Assembly (NCBI GenBank): GCA_037974665.1
Contig: CM075769.1
Coordinates: forward strand, 23,400,139 to 23,464,138
Source of the DNA: Ehretia macrophylla
Taxonomy: Eukaryota; Streptophyta; Magnoliopsida; Boraginales; Ehretiaceae
Direction of reading: 5' to 3'
Length of the DNA: 64,000 nucleotides
Position numbers and translations under genes: made by a program. How positions within the stretch are numbered: position 1 is the stretch's first letter; every line of letters begins with the position of its first letter. Below the pieces are notes generated by a model. It was not told where the DNA came from, made no database searches, and saw nothing but the letters and a program-made list of their open reading frames with translations. Positions 21,781 through 32,679 of the stretch are shown piece after piece.

Positions 21781-22600
21781 AGTTTTTTGGGTTTAGCAGG
21801 TTATTATAGAAGATTTGTCAAGGATTTTTCTAAAATTACTGGCCCATTGACTCAGCTTACTCAAAAGAAGACTGTGTTTGATTGGAATGAGAAATGTGAG
21901 TCTAGCTTCCAGGAAATAAAGAAAAGGTTAACTACTGCTCTTATTTTTGCTTTGTCTAAAGGTACTGATAACTTTGTGATCTACAATGATGCTTCAAATA
22001 AGGGTTTAGGTTGTGTGTTGATGCAGAATGGAAAAAAAATTGCATATGCCTCGAGAAAATTGAAACCCTACGAACTTAACTATCCTATGCACGATCTTGA
22101 GCTTGCAGTTATCATCTTTGTACTAAAGAAATGGCATCACTATCTTTGGGGTAACAAATTTGAAATTTTCACAGATCATAAGAGTCTGAAATATCTGTTC
22201 TCACAGAAAGAATTGAATATGAGACAGAGGCGTTGGTTGGAATTACTTGAGGATTATAACTGCACTATTAGTTATCTGCCAGGTAAGGCCAATATTGTCG
22301 CTGATGCTTTGAGTTGAAAGGCTACAATTACTAGTTTGATTATCATGAATTGGGAGTTCATGGAGGAATTATGTTTGTGGAAACCAAAGACTTCAAATTC
22401 AGGCATTCAATTTGCAAGTCTACAAATTCAATCTTTGTTGTTATCGAGAATTAGAGAAGCATAGCAAACTGACTCTCAACTGTTGAAAATCTTAGAAAAG
22501 TCTAAAGGGGAAGAGTCGGACTTTAAACTTCATGATGATGGCATTCTCAAATTCAAGGGCAGAATCTGTATTCCGAGTAACCAACATTAAAGAAAAAAAT
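21781..22600 (+). pseudogene. RNase H and connection domain of element B
   Basis: After the RT thumb ([18 protein letters not shown]) the RNase H shows [20 protein letters not shown] with the first catalytic Asp, [18 protein letters not shown] with the catalytic Glu, and [18 protein letters not shown] with the next Asp. The end [11 protein letters not shown] is followed by a TGA at 22315 that reads as a changed CGA. Another stop at 22462 reads as a changed CAG. The domain would remove the RNA strand during cDNA synthesis. Confidence 0.88.
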
Positions 22601-23730
22601 ACTTACCGAGGCACACAGTTCAAAATACACTATCCACCCAGGTAGTACCAAGATGTACAGGGATTTGAAATAGAACTTCTGGTGGAATAACATGAAAAGA
22701 GAGATTGCTGATTATGTAGCTAGATGTTTGACCTGTCAGAAAGTTAAAGCTGAGCATCAGAGACCTGCCGGGTTGTTGCAACCTTTGGCTATTCCTAATT
22801 GGAAATGGGACCATCTTACTATGGATTTCGTGTCAAATTTGCTAAGATCTTCGAAGGGTAATGATTCAGTTTGGGTTGTTGTTGATAGACTAACCAAGAC
22901 TTCTCACTTTATTGCCACGAAGAAAACTGATACTCTCGACAAGCTAGCAGAGTTGTATGTTGAAAATATTGTTAGGCTTCACGGAACTCCAAAGAGTATT
23001 GTGTCCAACAAAGATCCCAGGTTCACATCTCAGTTCTGGCAGAAGATTCAGAAAGCTTTAGGCACAACGTTGAGCTTCAGCACTTCATATCACTCTCAAA
23101 CTGACGATTAATTTGAGAGAACTATCAGAATACTCGAGTATTTGTTGCGAGCTTGCATTCTAGACTTTGGTAAGAGTTGGGAGAGATATTTGCCACTTGC
23201 AAAATTTGCCTATAATAATAGTTACCAAGCTACTATTAGGATGGCACCGTATGAGGCACTATATGGGCATAAATGCAGATCTCATTTATATTGGGATGAG
23301 GTTGGAGAGATGAAAACTATTGACCCTACTTTATTACCAGAGATGAAAAGAATGATTGATAATGTGCAGCTTATCAAAAAAAGAATACTTACAGCACAAA
23401 GTCGGCAAAAGAGTTATGCAAATAAACGCCGTCGAGATTTGGAGTTTACCGTGGGTGATCGGGTATTTCTGAAAATCTCTCCAGATAAAGGTTTGATTTG
23501 GCACGGTAAAGGGGGCAAACTCAGTCCGAGATATGTAGGACCGTTTGAAATAACTGAGAAAGTTGGTGCGTTGGCTTACAGATTAGCTTTACCTCCTAGT
23601 ATGGGCCGACTTCATGATGTCTTCCATGTCTCTATGCTTCGAAAATATCAACCAGATCCTTCTCATATTCTTGAGCCAGAGCCGCTAGAGATCAGTGAGA
23701 CTTTGACTTATACAGAGATACCTCTTTAGA
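22601..23730 (+). pseudogene. Integrase of element B
   Basis: The N-terminal zinc finger is partly recognisable (HPGSTKMYRDL near 22635, then CLTCQKVKAEHQRPAG). The core follows, with WDHLTMDFVSNL (first Asp), HGTPKSIVSNKDPRFTS (family Asp replaced: NKD) and the T-D-D context at 23105 where the DDE Glu region begins. The C-terminal GPF-type domain reads KLSPRYVGPFEITEKVG. Stops lie at 23109 (CAA to TAA) and 23727 (CAG to TAG), and a shift lies before 22690. It would integrate cDNA into the genome. Confidence 0.87.
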
Positions 23731-23895
23731 TTGTAGACTATAAAGTTCAGGAGCTCAGAACTAAAAGCATTCCGATGGTTAAAATTATGTGGGATCATCA
23801 CGGGTTAGAGGATGCTACATGGGAGAGAGAGGATCAGATGCGAGAAAGATATCCAGAGTTATTCGTCGAATCATGTAAGAATTGCATGGACGCAA
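23731..23895 (+). pseudogene. Chromodomain at the end of B integrase
   Basis: The frame after the stop at 23727 gives IVDYKVQELRTKSIPMVKIM and WDHHGLEDATWEREDQM, then RERYPELF. This is the type II chromodomain found at the C-terminus of plant chromovirus integrases, which in the family directs insertion to heterochromatin by binding histone marks. It is otherwise well preserved. Confidence 0.82.
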
Positions 23896-23900
23896 ATAGT

Positions 23901-23915
23901 TTAAGAGGGAGAGGG
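23901..23915 (+). other. Polypurine tract of element B
   Basis: A purine run, AAGAGGGAGAGGG, ends exactly where the LTR start TGTGATGCCC begins. Confidence 0.75.
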
Positions 23916-25317
23916 TGTGATGCCCAAGATCACTATCGTACTTTCCATTAACTGTTGCATTCACTATCTATGCATTTTAGTTGTGCATTTACTTGATACA
24001 TTCTTAGTTACTATTCATTACATTTTTCAACTGCTTAATATCTTTGAATTAATATTTTTCCTAAACTACATTACTTATTTGAGGAATGAGAAAAATGTGC
24101 ATTTGAGCAATTGGTGTTAGGAGCGCTCGTTTAAAAAATATTTTAGTGGTTTGAGTGAATAGTGATATGTAGTTTAACATTGAGTTTGATCTAGCTAATA
24201 TTTAATTACATCTTGGACTTGTTTTAAGTGGATTTAGCAAGTTATATTGGCCAAAAATGTTGTCAATTTATTTCATATACATAACACCCTTATACATTAA
24301 AACACATATGCATACAACTAGCTCAAAACAAATTAGAAAATGCCTTCTATGTCCCCCCTCCCCCCCAAACCTGATAGGCTGCCAAAGGGAAAAGAAAAAA
24401 ATTTGCTTCATCAATCTTGCACTTCAAGCTTTCTCAAGCTAGGATTAAGTGTTTTCGAGGGTTTCCTAGCTTTCTACAAGCCTCTACGTGCATTTGGTGA
24501 AGGATTCTTGCATTCTTTTGTGAATTCAAGTGTATGACATACAATGCAATTTCTAGATTTGATGATTTTAGCTCATGAATCGGTTAAAATTTGCTTTATA
24601 TGTTACCTGCATGTTGTAGAGACTATGTTTATGTAATTGTTTAGCTTTTTAAACGGTTAAATTCGATTGTTTAATTGTAGGGCAATGAATACTTAATTTT
24701 TTTAGGGTTTTGATAAAACAAGCCTTTGAGTTTGATTTAATACTTCAATTAGGTCCTTTAGATGTTAATAAAGGTATACTAGAAACCCCGTGAGGTTTAA
24801 TTGCTCGAAACTTAGTTAAAATATGAATTTAGCCACGTTTACAAAGGGGTTTCGGGTGTATTATAAATCCGGGTTGATTTGGACATCACATTTGGTATTC
24901 TTAGGGTAAATATGTGCTAAATGTGCTTTTCTAACTCTCGGTTGAGCTTCGGTTAGGGTACGTGTAATACAAATACACAAAGGGACAATCGGGGATTCTA
25001 TGGTAAACATGGGTATGTGGGTAGTTTCAAGGGTCCTAGGGGTGACATAAGGTGTAATTAAAAATATGGAATAACTCGCTCGTGAATCTAGAACCTTATC
25101 TTTCAATTTGGAACCAATTAGCCTAAGTTACAAAGGGGGAAAAATGAGAAATTGGTTGTTTTGCACATCTATTGTCTTGTAAATGCTTATAATGTGTTTA
25201 AATGTATTTTTAAAATAATTGTGAGCTTTTGGTAAAGTTTTGTGAGAAATATGTCATTGACCCCTTTGTGTTCATTTAGTTAATTTCATGCTAACACTTA
25301 TGTCTTGACTGTTTTCG

Positions 25318-25340
25318 AGGGCAACCTACTTTGTTGTCCA
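25318..25340 (+). other. CTACTTT stem-loop in B 3' LTR
   Basis: Arm GGCAAC pairs with GTTGTCC (one bulge) around loop CTACTTT at 25326-25332. Confidence 0.55.
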
Positions 25341-25402
25341 TCTTATGTGTTATTGCTTTATTTTATTATTGTATTGTCATTGGTTTAAGTGCATTGCATA
25401 GT

Positions 25403-25414
25403 GGTTGCGCAACC
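25403..25414. other. 12-bp palindrome GGTTGCGCAACC (first of six)
   Basis: A perfect palindrome. Identical copies lie at 15759-15770, 18416-18427, 25840-25851, 32751-32762 and 34598-34609, always between the CTACTTT stem-loop and the GGGCGGCAG box of a long LTR. Confidence 0.7.
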
Positions 25415-25810
25415 AAATTGTCAAGGACGGATGTATCAGATATCGGTTGGGCGGCAGCGAGCTTGCCAATGGATATTCGATCTCCGTGCTCTAGTCCTTC
25501 ACTTGCTTGGATCGGAGATTGCCAGGGGGTGTTGGGTCGTAGGATTTTCGGGGTACATCCAAAGTACACCTACTAGAGTGTTTGGGGTTTATGCCGGCAC
25601 ATTGATTGAGGTTCATGAATCGAGGTTCGTGGTTCGTGATTGAAGATCAAGAGAATTTTGGAGTGTTAGGGTTAAAGTGAATCGTTTCCTTTTTAATGTG
25701 TGGTAACTTGTTATTTAAATTGTTCTTTAGTCGTTTAAATGTTTTATTTGTACTATATGTTGCATTACACACCCCGGTAGACCATATCCTTCACTGGGCA
25801 GTTGTGGTTG

Positions 25811-26811
25811 ATCATATCTCGCTAACATGTTTGTTTAATGGTTGCGCAACCTTATTGAGGGGCGGATGCGATGGGCCTCTCTGGGCGGCAGAGGGCTTGG
25901 CAGAGTTGGTTGCTCTAACTTTGTGCCCTAGTCCCTTACTCGTCTGGTATGAAGTATGCCAGGGGGTATTGGGTCGTAAGATTTCAGAGTACATCCGGAG
26001 TACACCCACTGGAGTGATTGGGGTTTATGCCAACACGTTAATCGAGGTTCGTGGTTTGTGATCAAGGACTAAGAAGTTAAATGTGATAAGGGTCATTGAA
26101 ACTGTATCCTTAAAAGTGTGCTATCTAATTATTATTTGCTTGTCTATCTCATGTTATTACTTAATTCTCCGAAGTGTCTTTCCCATTATGTATTACTAGT
26201 TGGTTATTCACTTAATGGCCTTGAGTTGATTTATACTTTTGTGTCTACTTGTTGCATTGCATGAAAGATAAATGATTTCATAACTTTCCAGTTATTTGCA
26301 CCCCTCCCTCACTGGGTATACTTATAATGTATACTCATTCCTAGTATTAACCATTTCAGGAGAGACAGGTTTAGTTCTTCTGGAGGCGGAGGAGGAGGCT
26401 AGGGAGACTCCTTGAGTTCTTATGTAGTGTTATGTGGCAGTTCTTGTAAATTTAGTAGTTAGCATGTATTCTTTTGAGGCCTGTGTGCCTTGTGAATATT
26501 TGATGGTTGTAAATATATAACTAAGTTATAGCTTGCCTAGGCTAGCGGTCTGTATTTTTTTGGACGACATTAAGACTGTTAGCTATCTAACTAGAACTCT
26601 ATAAACTATTTTACTAAGACTAGATAACTAGCGTTATCTTTGGGATAAAAATGGCCTATGTTTACTTGTGGAATTCTTGTGTGTTAATTCCTTTGAAAAT
26701 AGGTGTTGGAATGTCCTATAAACAGGGGAGACTCTGCCCGTTTCTTTTCATTTTTCATGCCTCGAGTGTTGGGTTTGGGGCTCTGGTCTCGAGAGGGATC
26801 GGGGTACTACA
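25811..26811 (+). repeat. 5' LTR of element X (3' part only)
   Basis: From about 25830 the sequence is nearly the reverse complement of 33880-34620, the LTR X copy further right. It ends GGATCGGGGTACTACA at 26811, directly before a tRNA-Met primer site. It carries GGTTGCGCAACC (25840-25851), a TGGGTATAC/GTATACTCA stem-loop (26313-26337), a GGCGGAGGAGGAGGC stretch near 26386, and GAGGCCTGTGTGCC near 26477. The beginning is lost at the junction with the LTR of B. Confidence 0.75.
26313..26337 (+). other. Second conserved stem-loop, X LTR
   Basis: TGGGTATAC pairs with GTATACTCA (one G-T wobble) around TTATAAT, just after CCCTCAC. Equivalent positions in Y2 and F carry different arms that still pair. 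Confidence 0.6.
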
Positions 26812-26813
26812 GT

Positions 26814-26825
26814 TGGTATCAGAGC
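26814..26825 (+). other. Primer-binding site of X (initiator tRNA-Met)
   Basis: TGGTATCAGAGC begins three bases after the LTR end and is the exact standard sequence for initiator tRNA-Met priming. Confidence 0.88.
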
Positions 26826-27518
26826 TTGCTTAGTTAGCTCTCAGCCAGGACGAGGTCCTTGGGTTGTCAGGTAATAACCCTTGATTATGCGCATGTAGAC
26901 GTGTCTCGAATGAATGTGTATGCTTGTATGCAAGGTTTGTGTGTTTTCAATGCAAGTATGCCCTATGTGTTATAGATGTGTATATGTGAAAATTGTATGA
27001 TACGTGCAATTACGTGACTAGGTGTGTCTCTAAGAGATTTCATGAATAACTACTTGCCTCAATTATTAGTAATAATATGTATGTTTGAATTTTGTAAACT
27101 AAGTTATTACAAATAGCAAGATAACTTGTTAATCAAAGTAAGTGTTATTAGCCTCTGGTATAGTTAATAATTGCATAGTAGCCTAAAGTATTAATTGTGC
27201 ATATGAAATAATTGCTTAGCATGTGAAAGTTTATCACATATAATATGTGCATACTATGAGAAGTCTACTATAGGTGACATCAACTGCATGCATATATTAC
27301 CCTTGAGCTGGTAAGTAATCTCTTCCCCCTGTAGAGCAAAGATGGAAGATGGCAAGCTGCTGAGGGATGAGGGGTCATCAAAAGAGGAGGCAGGTCATCA
27401 TACCTCTATTGCGGAGCAGGTTCAGGTGTTGGTTAAGGTAGCAGAAACTATGCTAAGAGTAGTACAAGGCCTTGAAATTCAGATTATGCAGGAGTCATTT
27501 GGAGAGATGATTAGCAAT
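26826..27518 (+). pseudogene. Leader and gag start of element X (rest deleted)
   Basis: About 500 bases of non-coding leader are followed by ATG 27342 and a frame reading MEDGKLLRDEGSSKEE and IAEQVQVLVKVAETMLRVVQ. This acidic N-terminus is at the position of gag, but I cannot match it to a named family by eye. The frame is cut at 27518, where it jumps into the tail of an LTR. All of pol and most of gag are missing, so at most a short peptide fragment could be made. Confidence 0.5.
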
Positions 27519-27694
27519 ATCTTTGGGATATAAATGGCCTATGTTTACTTGTGGAATTCTTGTGTGTTAATTCCTCTAAAAACAGGTGTTGGAATGTCCT
27601 ATAAATAGGGGAGACTCTACCCGTTTTCCTTTGTTTTTCGTGCCTTGGGTGTTGGGTTTAGGGCTCCGGTCTTAAGAGGGATCGGGGTACTACA
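27519..27694 (+). repeat. 3' LTR tail of element X (176 bp)
   Basis: This segment matches 26636-26811 end to end, both 176 bp, with about 18 differences by hand count, nearly all transitions. It begins at ATCTTTGGGAT, the point where the deletion joined, and ends GGATCGGGGTACTACA. Confidence 0.85.
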
Positions 27695-27734
27695 GCGGGC
27701 CTAGGAATCTAGGCTTAGGACGTGACAGAATGGT
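27695..27734. other. Short LTR-end-like scrap
   Basis: The 40 bases between X and the CACTA end contain GGCTTAGGACGTGACAG, which resembles the end of a chromovirus LTR. It is too short to assign. Confidence 0.3.
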
Positions 27735-27965
27735 CATTACAAAAAAAAAAAAGAATTAGTGGCAGTTTTGGAGACTTCCGGCGGCAGTTTTAAACTGCCA
27801 TGAAATGTTTCGAGATGGATTTTTAGCGCCGTTAAATGCGCCACCTTTTTCGGTACTGCCAAAATGTTTTAACGGCGGAGACGAAAATGCCACTAGTATT
27901 AGAGGTGGTTTCCAAAACCGCCGACATTATGTTTTCAGTGGCATTTTTAGAAAATGCCGCCATTT
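27735..27965. repeat. Subterminal repeat cluster of the CACTA element
   Basis: Short inverted words such as GGCGGCAGTTTTAAACTGCC, GTGGCATTTTTAG with AAAATGCCGCC, and AAAACCGCCG occur many times in 230 bp. In En/Spm elements such clusters are binding sites for the element's own regulatory protein. Confidence 0.6.
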
Positions 27966-28399
27966 ATTCATTATAGAAAAATACGGTAATTGTGCTTTAG
28001 CATAAGCTGGTCAATGATAAAAGCTGCTCGAATCAAAACACATTTCACCAAAAGATTTTTTTTTGTCGGAAACATTTCTCCAAAATATATTAAAGATAAT
28101 TAGGATGCATATTAAAGATAACATAATTAAGCTACTTTCATCTTGCAATATTAAAATTAAAAAAATGAAGAAAAAGAAAAGATAATTTGGATGAAGTATA
28201 GAAGCAAAGTACTCAAAGTTTCACAGAAGCAGTAATACTCAAAGTTCTACATTCAAAGGAAACCAATTGATGAACATGCCTAATTTTCTTGAATCATACA
28301 ACTCTCGACTAATGTTCCGTTCTAAAAAAGCTAGTGCACTACCCGAATCGTACAACTGCGTATTTAAACTAAGCTTTGATAAATTGTGTGCTCATTGTT

Positions 28400-30270
28400 C
28401 ATTGAAAGTCCAGGATAGCTTGAGAAGTTGAATCCATTGAATTACAAGCCTGTAAAATAAAGAAAAAATTATGAGGCAAACTTATGACTTCTCTTGCATG
28501 CAACTTCAGCTGATTTATGTGTGAATAGTAATTTATATGAGGTACCTTTGAAGATAACAGCATTTGCTTCAAGAAATTTAGCTCTTCTTCCACTTTTTTC
28601 ATTCTTTTTTCCTTTTCCTTGTTTTCTTCTTCCATTTTCTTCATTCTCTTCTCATTTTTCTCATTCACTTGCTCCATTTGTTTGATTTTTCTTTTTAGCA
28701 CTCTCATCTTTCAACATTCTGACTGAGATATCCTAAAAGACCCATATACTAGAGATGATGTGGCCCAAACCCTAAACCTCGAACACGCTCTGGATGTTCA
28801 GGTCCAAGTATTTCACTAAAAGCTTGTTGCTCCAACTCAATCCGATCATAGGACGAACCACCTAATTCCTCAATTTTCTGATTGACCTTTCTTTACACAG
28901 TTGTCTATAATTGAAAATTTTCATAAATCGTGAGATGGCAATAACAATAACAAATAATAGAATTTGAACGCAAAAGACTTGAAAATAAAATATACCAATA
29001 TGTTTACTGCCAGATCATTAGTACCACCCAACTTTTTAGTGTGTGTTGCCTCGAAAAATTCCATGGGTCGAACAATACCGTCTTCAGTTTCTTCTTCCTG
29101 CAAAGAATATAGAGATGATGATTAAGAAAACAGGGAAGCAATCTCTTAATTCACAGTTGTCATCAAATACTTTCATGGCATCAGTTTCCAGTAAAAACTT
29201 ATAAGGAATGAGTTTCCACAATAATCTACTAAAAGATCTTACAATAACCATGCATGCATTTCTTAATTTTATGCAAAACCATTAACCATTGAGACTCATC
29301 AGTTCCATTATTTGTTGCTTTAAACTTGTTGGCTTTCAATATTGTAATTGACCATACCCTTGCAACCCACAGTAAACTATATCATGACAAGATTAAAGAA
29401 ATGAGGAACAACTTATGTAAACAATCAAAATAGCAATAAAGGGATTCTAGTTCAATTATACCCCAGACAACATAGTGTTTGTTATGACATAGCAATTATA
29501 AAAAGTGATAGAAGATGCAAATTGTGAAGGAAGATGAAAGATGCAAATTATGCAGGCAGATGGAAGATGCAAACTACGTAGGCAAATAGAATATGCAAAT
29601 TCAAAAATTAGAGAATGCAAAAAACCAAAAGAAAATTTTCTAGCAAAATTTCTATGATAATATTACCATGGCATTGAGCTTTGTAGCAAAACTTTTCCCC
29701 CCAAGATTATGATTCAATGTTTGCAAAGCACGATGCTCGGAGTTTTGTTCCCAAAGCGCCTACAAGAAACAGAAGTTATAAATTGAGTGTAAACACAAAT
29801 CAGATTTTGATCACAAAGTTATAATATTAGGCAGTGAAGAATAATTACCTTTCCTTTAGCTAACATAGAAAAAGTAACAAAATGCTCCCATTCACTTGCA
29901 GGCACACCAGGTGGTTTATTCCTAATGTTCTCTTCCTTTGATTTTTTTTTCTGTCCAAATACTTTTTCCTCAACCTAGCTTTGTAGTCTCTTCATTTTTT
30001 ACCAATAGATTGTTTCACAAGCCTTTCCATCTCCTTTCTTGAAAGCTTAAAGGAGAACTTTCCCTGGCATAAAAACGATAAAAATATTTTAATACAAAAT
30101 TAATAGATCAAGATAACTTGATTATAAAAAACTAGCAAATCAAACAACCTCAACTAGCTGAACATATTTCGCTTTTAAGATTTTTGAAACGTGTCTCCAC
30201 TCATCGAAGCCAATAGGACAAGTCCTTGCAATTATGCCCAAAAAGGTTTGTAGTTTAACAAAATTCATGC
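28400..30270 (-). pseudogene. CACTA transposase-associated protein (Transposase_24 type), decayed
   Basis: Minus-strand exon-like pieces appear in family order. LGIIARTCPIGFDEWRHVSK is at about 30170-30250. FSFKLSRKEMERLVKQSIGKK, then a stop in place of Trp, then RDYKARLRKKYLD is at about 29945-30060. PPGVPASEWEHFVTF is near 29890-29930, ALWEQNSEHRALQ and GGKSFATKL at 29670-29760, EFFEATHTKK at 29030-29075, and EQQAFSEILGPEHPERVRGLG near 28765-28830. A Lys/Glu-rich coiled coil follows at 28550-28707. This is the Plant transposase (Ptta/En/Spm) family. Gaps between pieces look like introns. The stop and incomplete ends mark it as a relic. Confidence 0.72.
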
Positions 30271-32653
30271 ATACGGGCTATGTGACGTCTGAAACCTAGA
30301 GAATGCATATATCATTCATTTGCATATATTTGTACATTTACTTGTTTAAATGCTTATTTGTTATAAATGTGCAATTAAGTGTTTAATTATCTTTTATATG
30401 CAATTACATGTTTAATTAATTTTTAATATAAAAATTATGAGTTTATTTAATTTAGTTAATTAGTAAATATACATTTATATTATTTTCACTTCATTTAATT
30501 GAGCATTTACTTAATTAAAAGCTTATTTTCAAAAATCACTATTCATAAGATTTTTCGAACGTTTAATTTTTTCGATTTTGCATTTTTTTTTTATTATGTG
30601 ACTTATATGAGCAATGAGAAAAGTGTAATTTTGAGCATAGCATATCGGGAGTGTGAGATACAAAATTATTTTTCTGTCGTATGAATAGTAACTAACTAAA
30701 TTGCATTTAAAAGACTTTTAAATTTTATTTATTGACTTTTTCTTCTAAATTGTAAATTAGTCTTGTAAATATTTTAAAATTTAGTCTACTATTATTTAAT
30801 GATCCAAAACTTTGTAAAATTAATTTAGAAACAAACCGGAAAGTTTAAATTAGACGTTTCGCGAGGAATAGTAACATTTTAAAGCAAAATAGTGAAAATA
30901 TTCCAACATAACTCATTCTTTGACTTGTTGACCTTTCTACATATTATATAAAGCCAAAAAAAAAGCTAAAAATTGTAAAAATCAGCCAAAAAGTCCAAAA
31001 ATAAGCCAAAAATAAGAGTTACGGGAATAATAACTTTTTTTTCAAAAAAATTGCTCAATTTTATCTTCCAAGCTTCTAGAGTTGATTCCAAACCAACCAA
31101 AAGCTTCCTCCTTGCTTGCCATTGTCTTGTGTGGTGAGGGATTTTCTCAAAAATTGCATTTTAGCTGATTTTGAGTTTATGTCAAAATTTACAAATCTTG
31201 ATAAATGCTTTGTTTCTTGTTATTATTGCTTCAAATATGCTTAAATATGTATGTAGAGAAAACTTTTATGGTTAGTTAGCTTTTTGAATGATTGGAGATG
31301 GTGGTTGGTGCATTGAAGAAGATGATGAATAGTAAATTCTAGGGTTTTTGCTAATTTTTGCCAATGAGGTTGATTTCACACAATCTAGAGATGCTTTAGG
31401 TGCTAATGAACTTAGAATAATGATTAAATGTAGTTAGATTGGAAGAAACTTGGATAAATTTTCATAATTGACTAAAAATGCTTACTTTATAAAGGGATTT
31501 TCAGGTCAAACGTAAATTCGGGTGAATTTGGTTGATATATTTGGTGTTCTTAGGGTGAAGAGGTGCTAGAAGTGCTTTTCTAACGCTTGGTTGGGCATCG
31601 GTTAAGGTACTTGTAGTTATAACGCATTAAGAAAAAATCGGGGCTTTTGCAATTAACGTGGGTATTTGGGTAACTTTGAAGGTCCTAGGGGTGCCATAAG
31701 GTGTAATTAGAAGTATGGAATGACTTGCTTGTGAATCTTGAACCTTATCTTTCGGTTTGGAGCTAAATAGCATAGTTTAACAAAGGGATTTTGCGTAAAA
31801 GGGTTAACCGTGTGTAATTGAATGATAGAATTGGTACCTACTGGGCATGGAAGCACTTTTGGTTCTTATGTGGTATTAAATTGTGGGGCGGTTTGGGTAG
31901 CTATAGTTCAAAGTGACTCGGGGCCTTTACGAGCTTTTGTGTCAAAAATGGATTTTTAATGCTTGAATAGGTGTCTTTTAGTGACCTTAGTGATGTAGGA
32001 TAGTTGGGTTGTGGAAATGTACCTTATGTTTCTTGTGGGCATGAAATTTGTGTTGGTGGACAAAGGGGTTAAATGACTAATGTTGGGATTCATGTTGTAA
32101 TTGTATAAATGCTACTTTACATGTATTGTAAAGCTTATGGAACGATTGGATCGTGGGTTGTGTGGCTTTGGTTTGGTATAAGCTTGAATTGGGCTAAAGG
32201 GGCTACTTGGAGTTTAATGTTAGACTAGGGTTAAAGTGTGACTTCACGTCGTATCATAAGGAGTTTGGAAGTGATTAGTATGGTTGAGTTGTGAATTGAA
32301 ATGCCTTAGGTGTTGATGTGTTACTTGTATGAGATCTTTATATTGAAATCTAATGTTATATTGCTACTTGTCATAAATTGTTTAGTTGTATTGTGTGAAC
32401 TAAATTGTAAATGTATTGTGGAATGCTAGGTTTGACACGAGAGGAGGTTTGGAAGAGTTCGTGGTCTATCGAGGTGAGGATTGCATCGTATTTGGCATCT
32501 TAATTGATTTATTATTTTTCATTATGGTGGTTATTGTATAGTTAATGAGTTAATATTTATTTACTTTAATTGTATTGTTTTTGTGCTCGTTATATGACAT
32601 CTAGAAAGCATTATTTGTTATCTAGTTACATTGCTTGTAATTCATTGATTTAT

Positions 32654-32679
32654 GAGGGCGATCTACTTTGTTGTCTCTC
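32654..32679 (+). other. CTACTTT stem-loop in LTR Y2
   Basis: Arm GAGGGCGAT pairs with GTTGTCTCT mostly through G-T wobbles around loop CTACTTT at 32663-32669. Confidence 0.5.

Larger units (their letters stand above)
18529..23915 (+). mobile_element. Ty3/gypsy chromodomain retrotransposon B (dead)
   Basis: Order along the plus strand: the truncated end of a 5' LTR, a primer site, gag, protease, RT, RNase H, integrase, chromodomain, a polypurine tract, and the start of a 3' LTR at 23916. The domain order and the integrase-chromodomain fusion place it among plant chromoviruses. The gag and RT phrases ([23 protein letters not shown]) are those I know from the Tekay/Del group. At least nine in-frame stops interrupt it. 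The 5' LTR lacks its beginning and the 3' LTR merges into another element, so no duplication can be checked. Confidence 0.88.
23916..25810 (+). repeat. 3' LTR of element B (5' part; Y-type)
   Basis: It starts TGTGATGCCCAAGATC right after the polypurine tract. Segments around 24700-25140 align by eye with 31480-31800 of LTR Y2. It contains the CTACTTT stem-loop (25318-25340), GGTTGCGCAACC (25403-25414), the GGGCGGCAGCGAGCTTGCC box and the GGGGTACATCC box. Near 25810 it gives way to a second, similar module set belonging to the X family, so the true LTR end is missing. There is no gene; open frames at 25331-25643 are shadows of these modules. Confidence 0.7.
27735..30280 (-). mobile_element. 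CACTA (En/Spm-type) DNA transposon fragment
   Basis: The left end, CATTACAAAAAAA, is one base from the usual plant CACTACAA-type terminal repeat. It is followed within 260 bp by subterminal repeats in both orientations built on GGCGGC and TGCCGCC (27775-27965). Further right the minus strand encodes a Transposase_24-type protein (28400-30270). The right end of the transposon is missing, cut by the start of LTR Y2 at 30281. Target duplication therefore cannot be checked. Confidence 0.65.
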
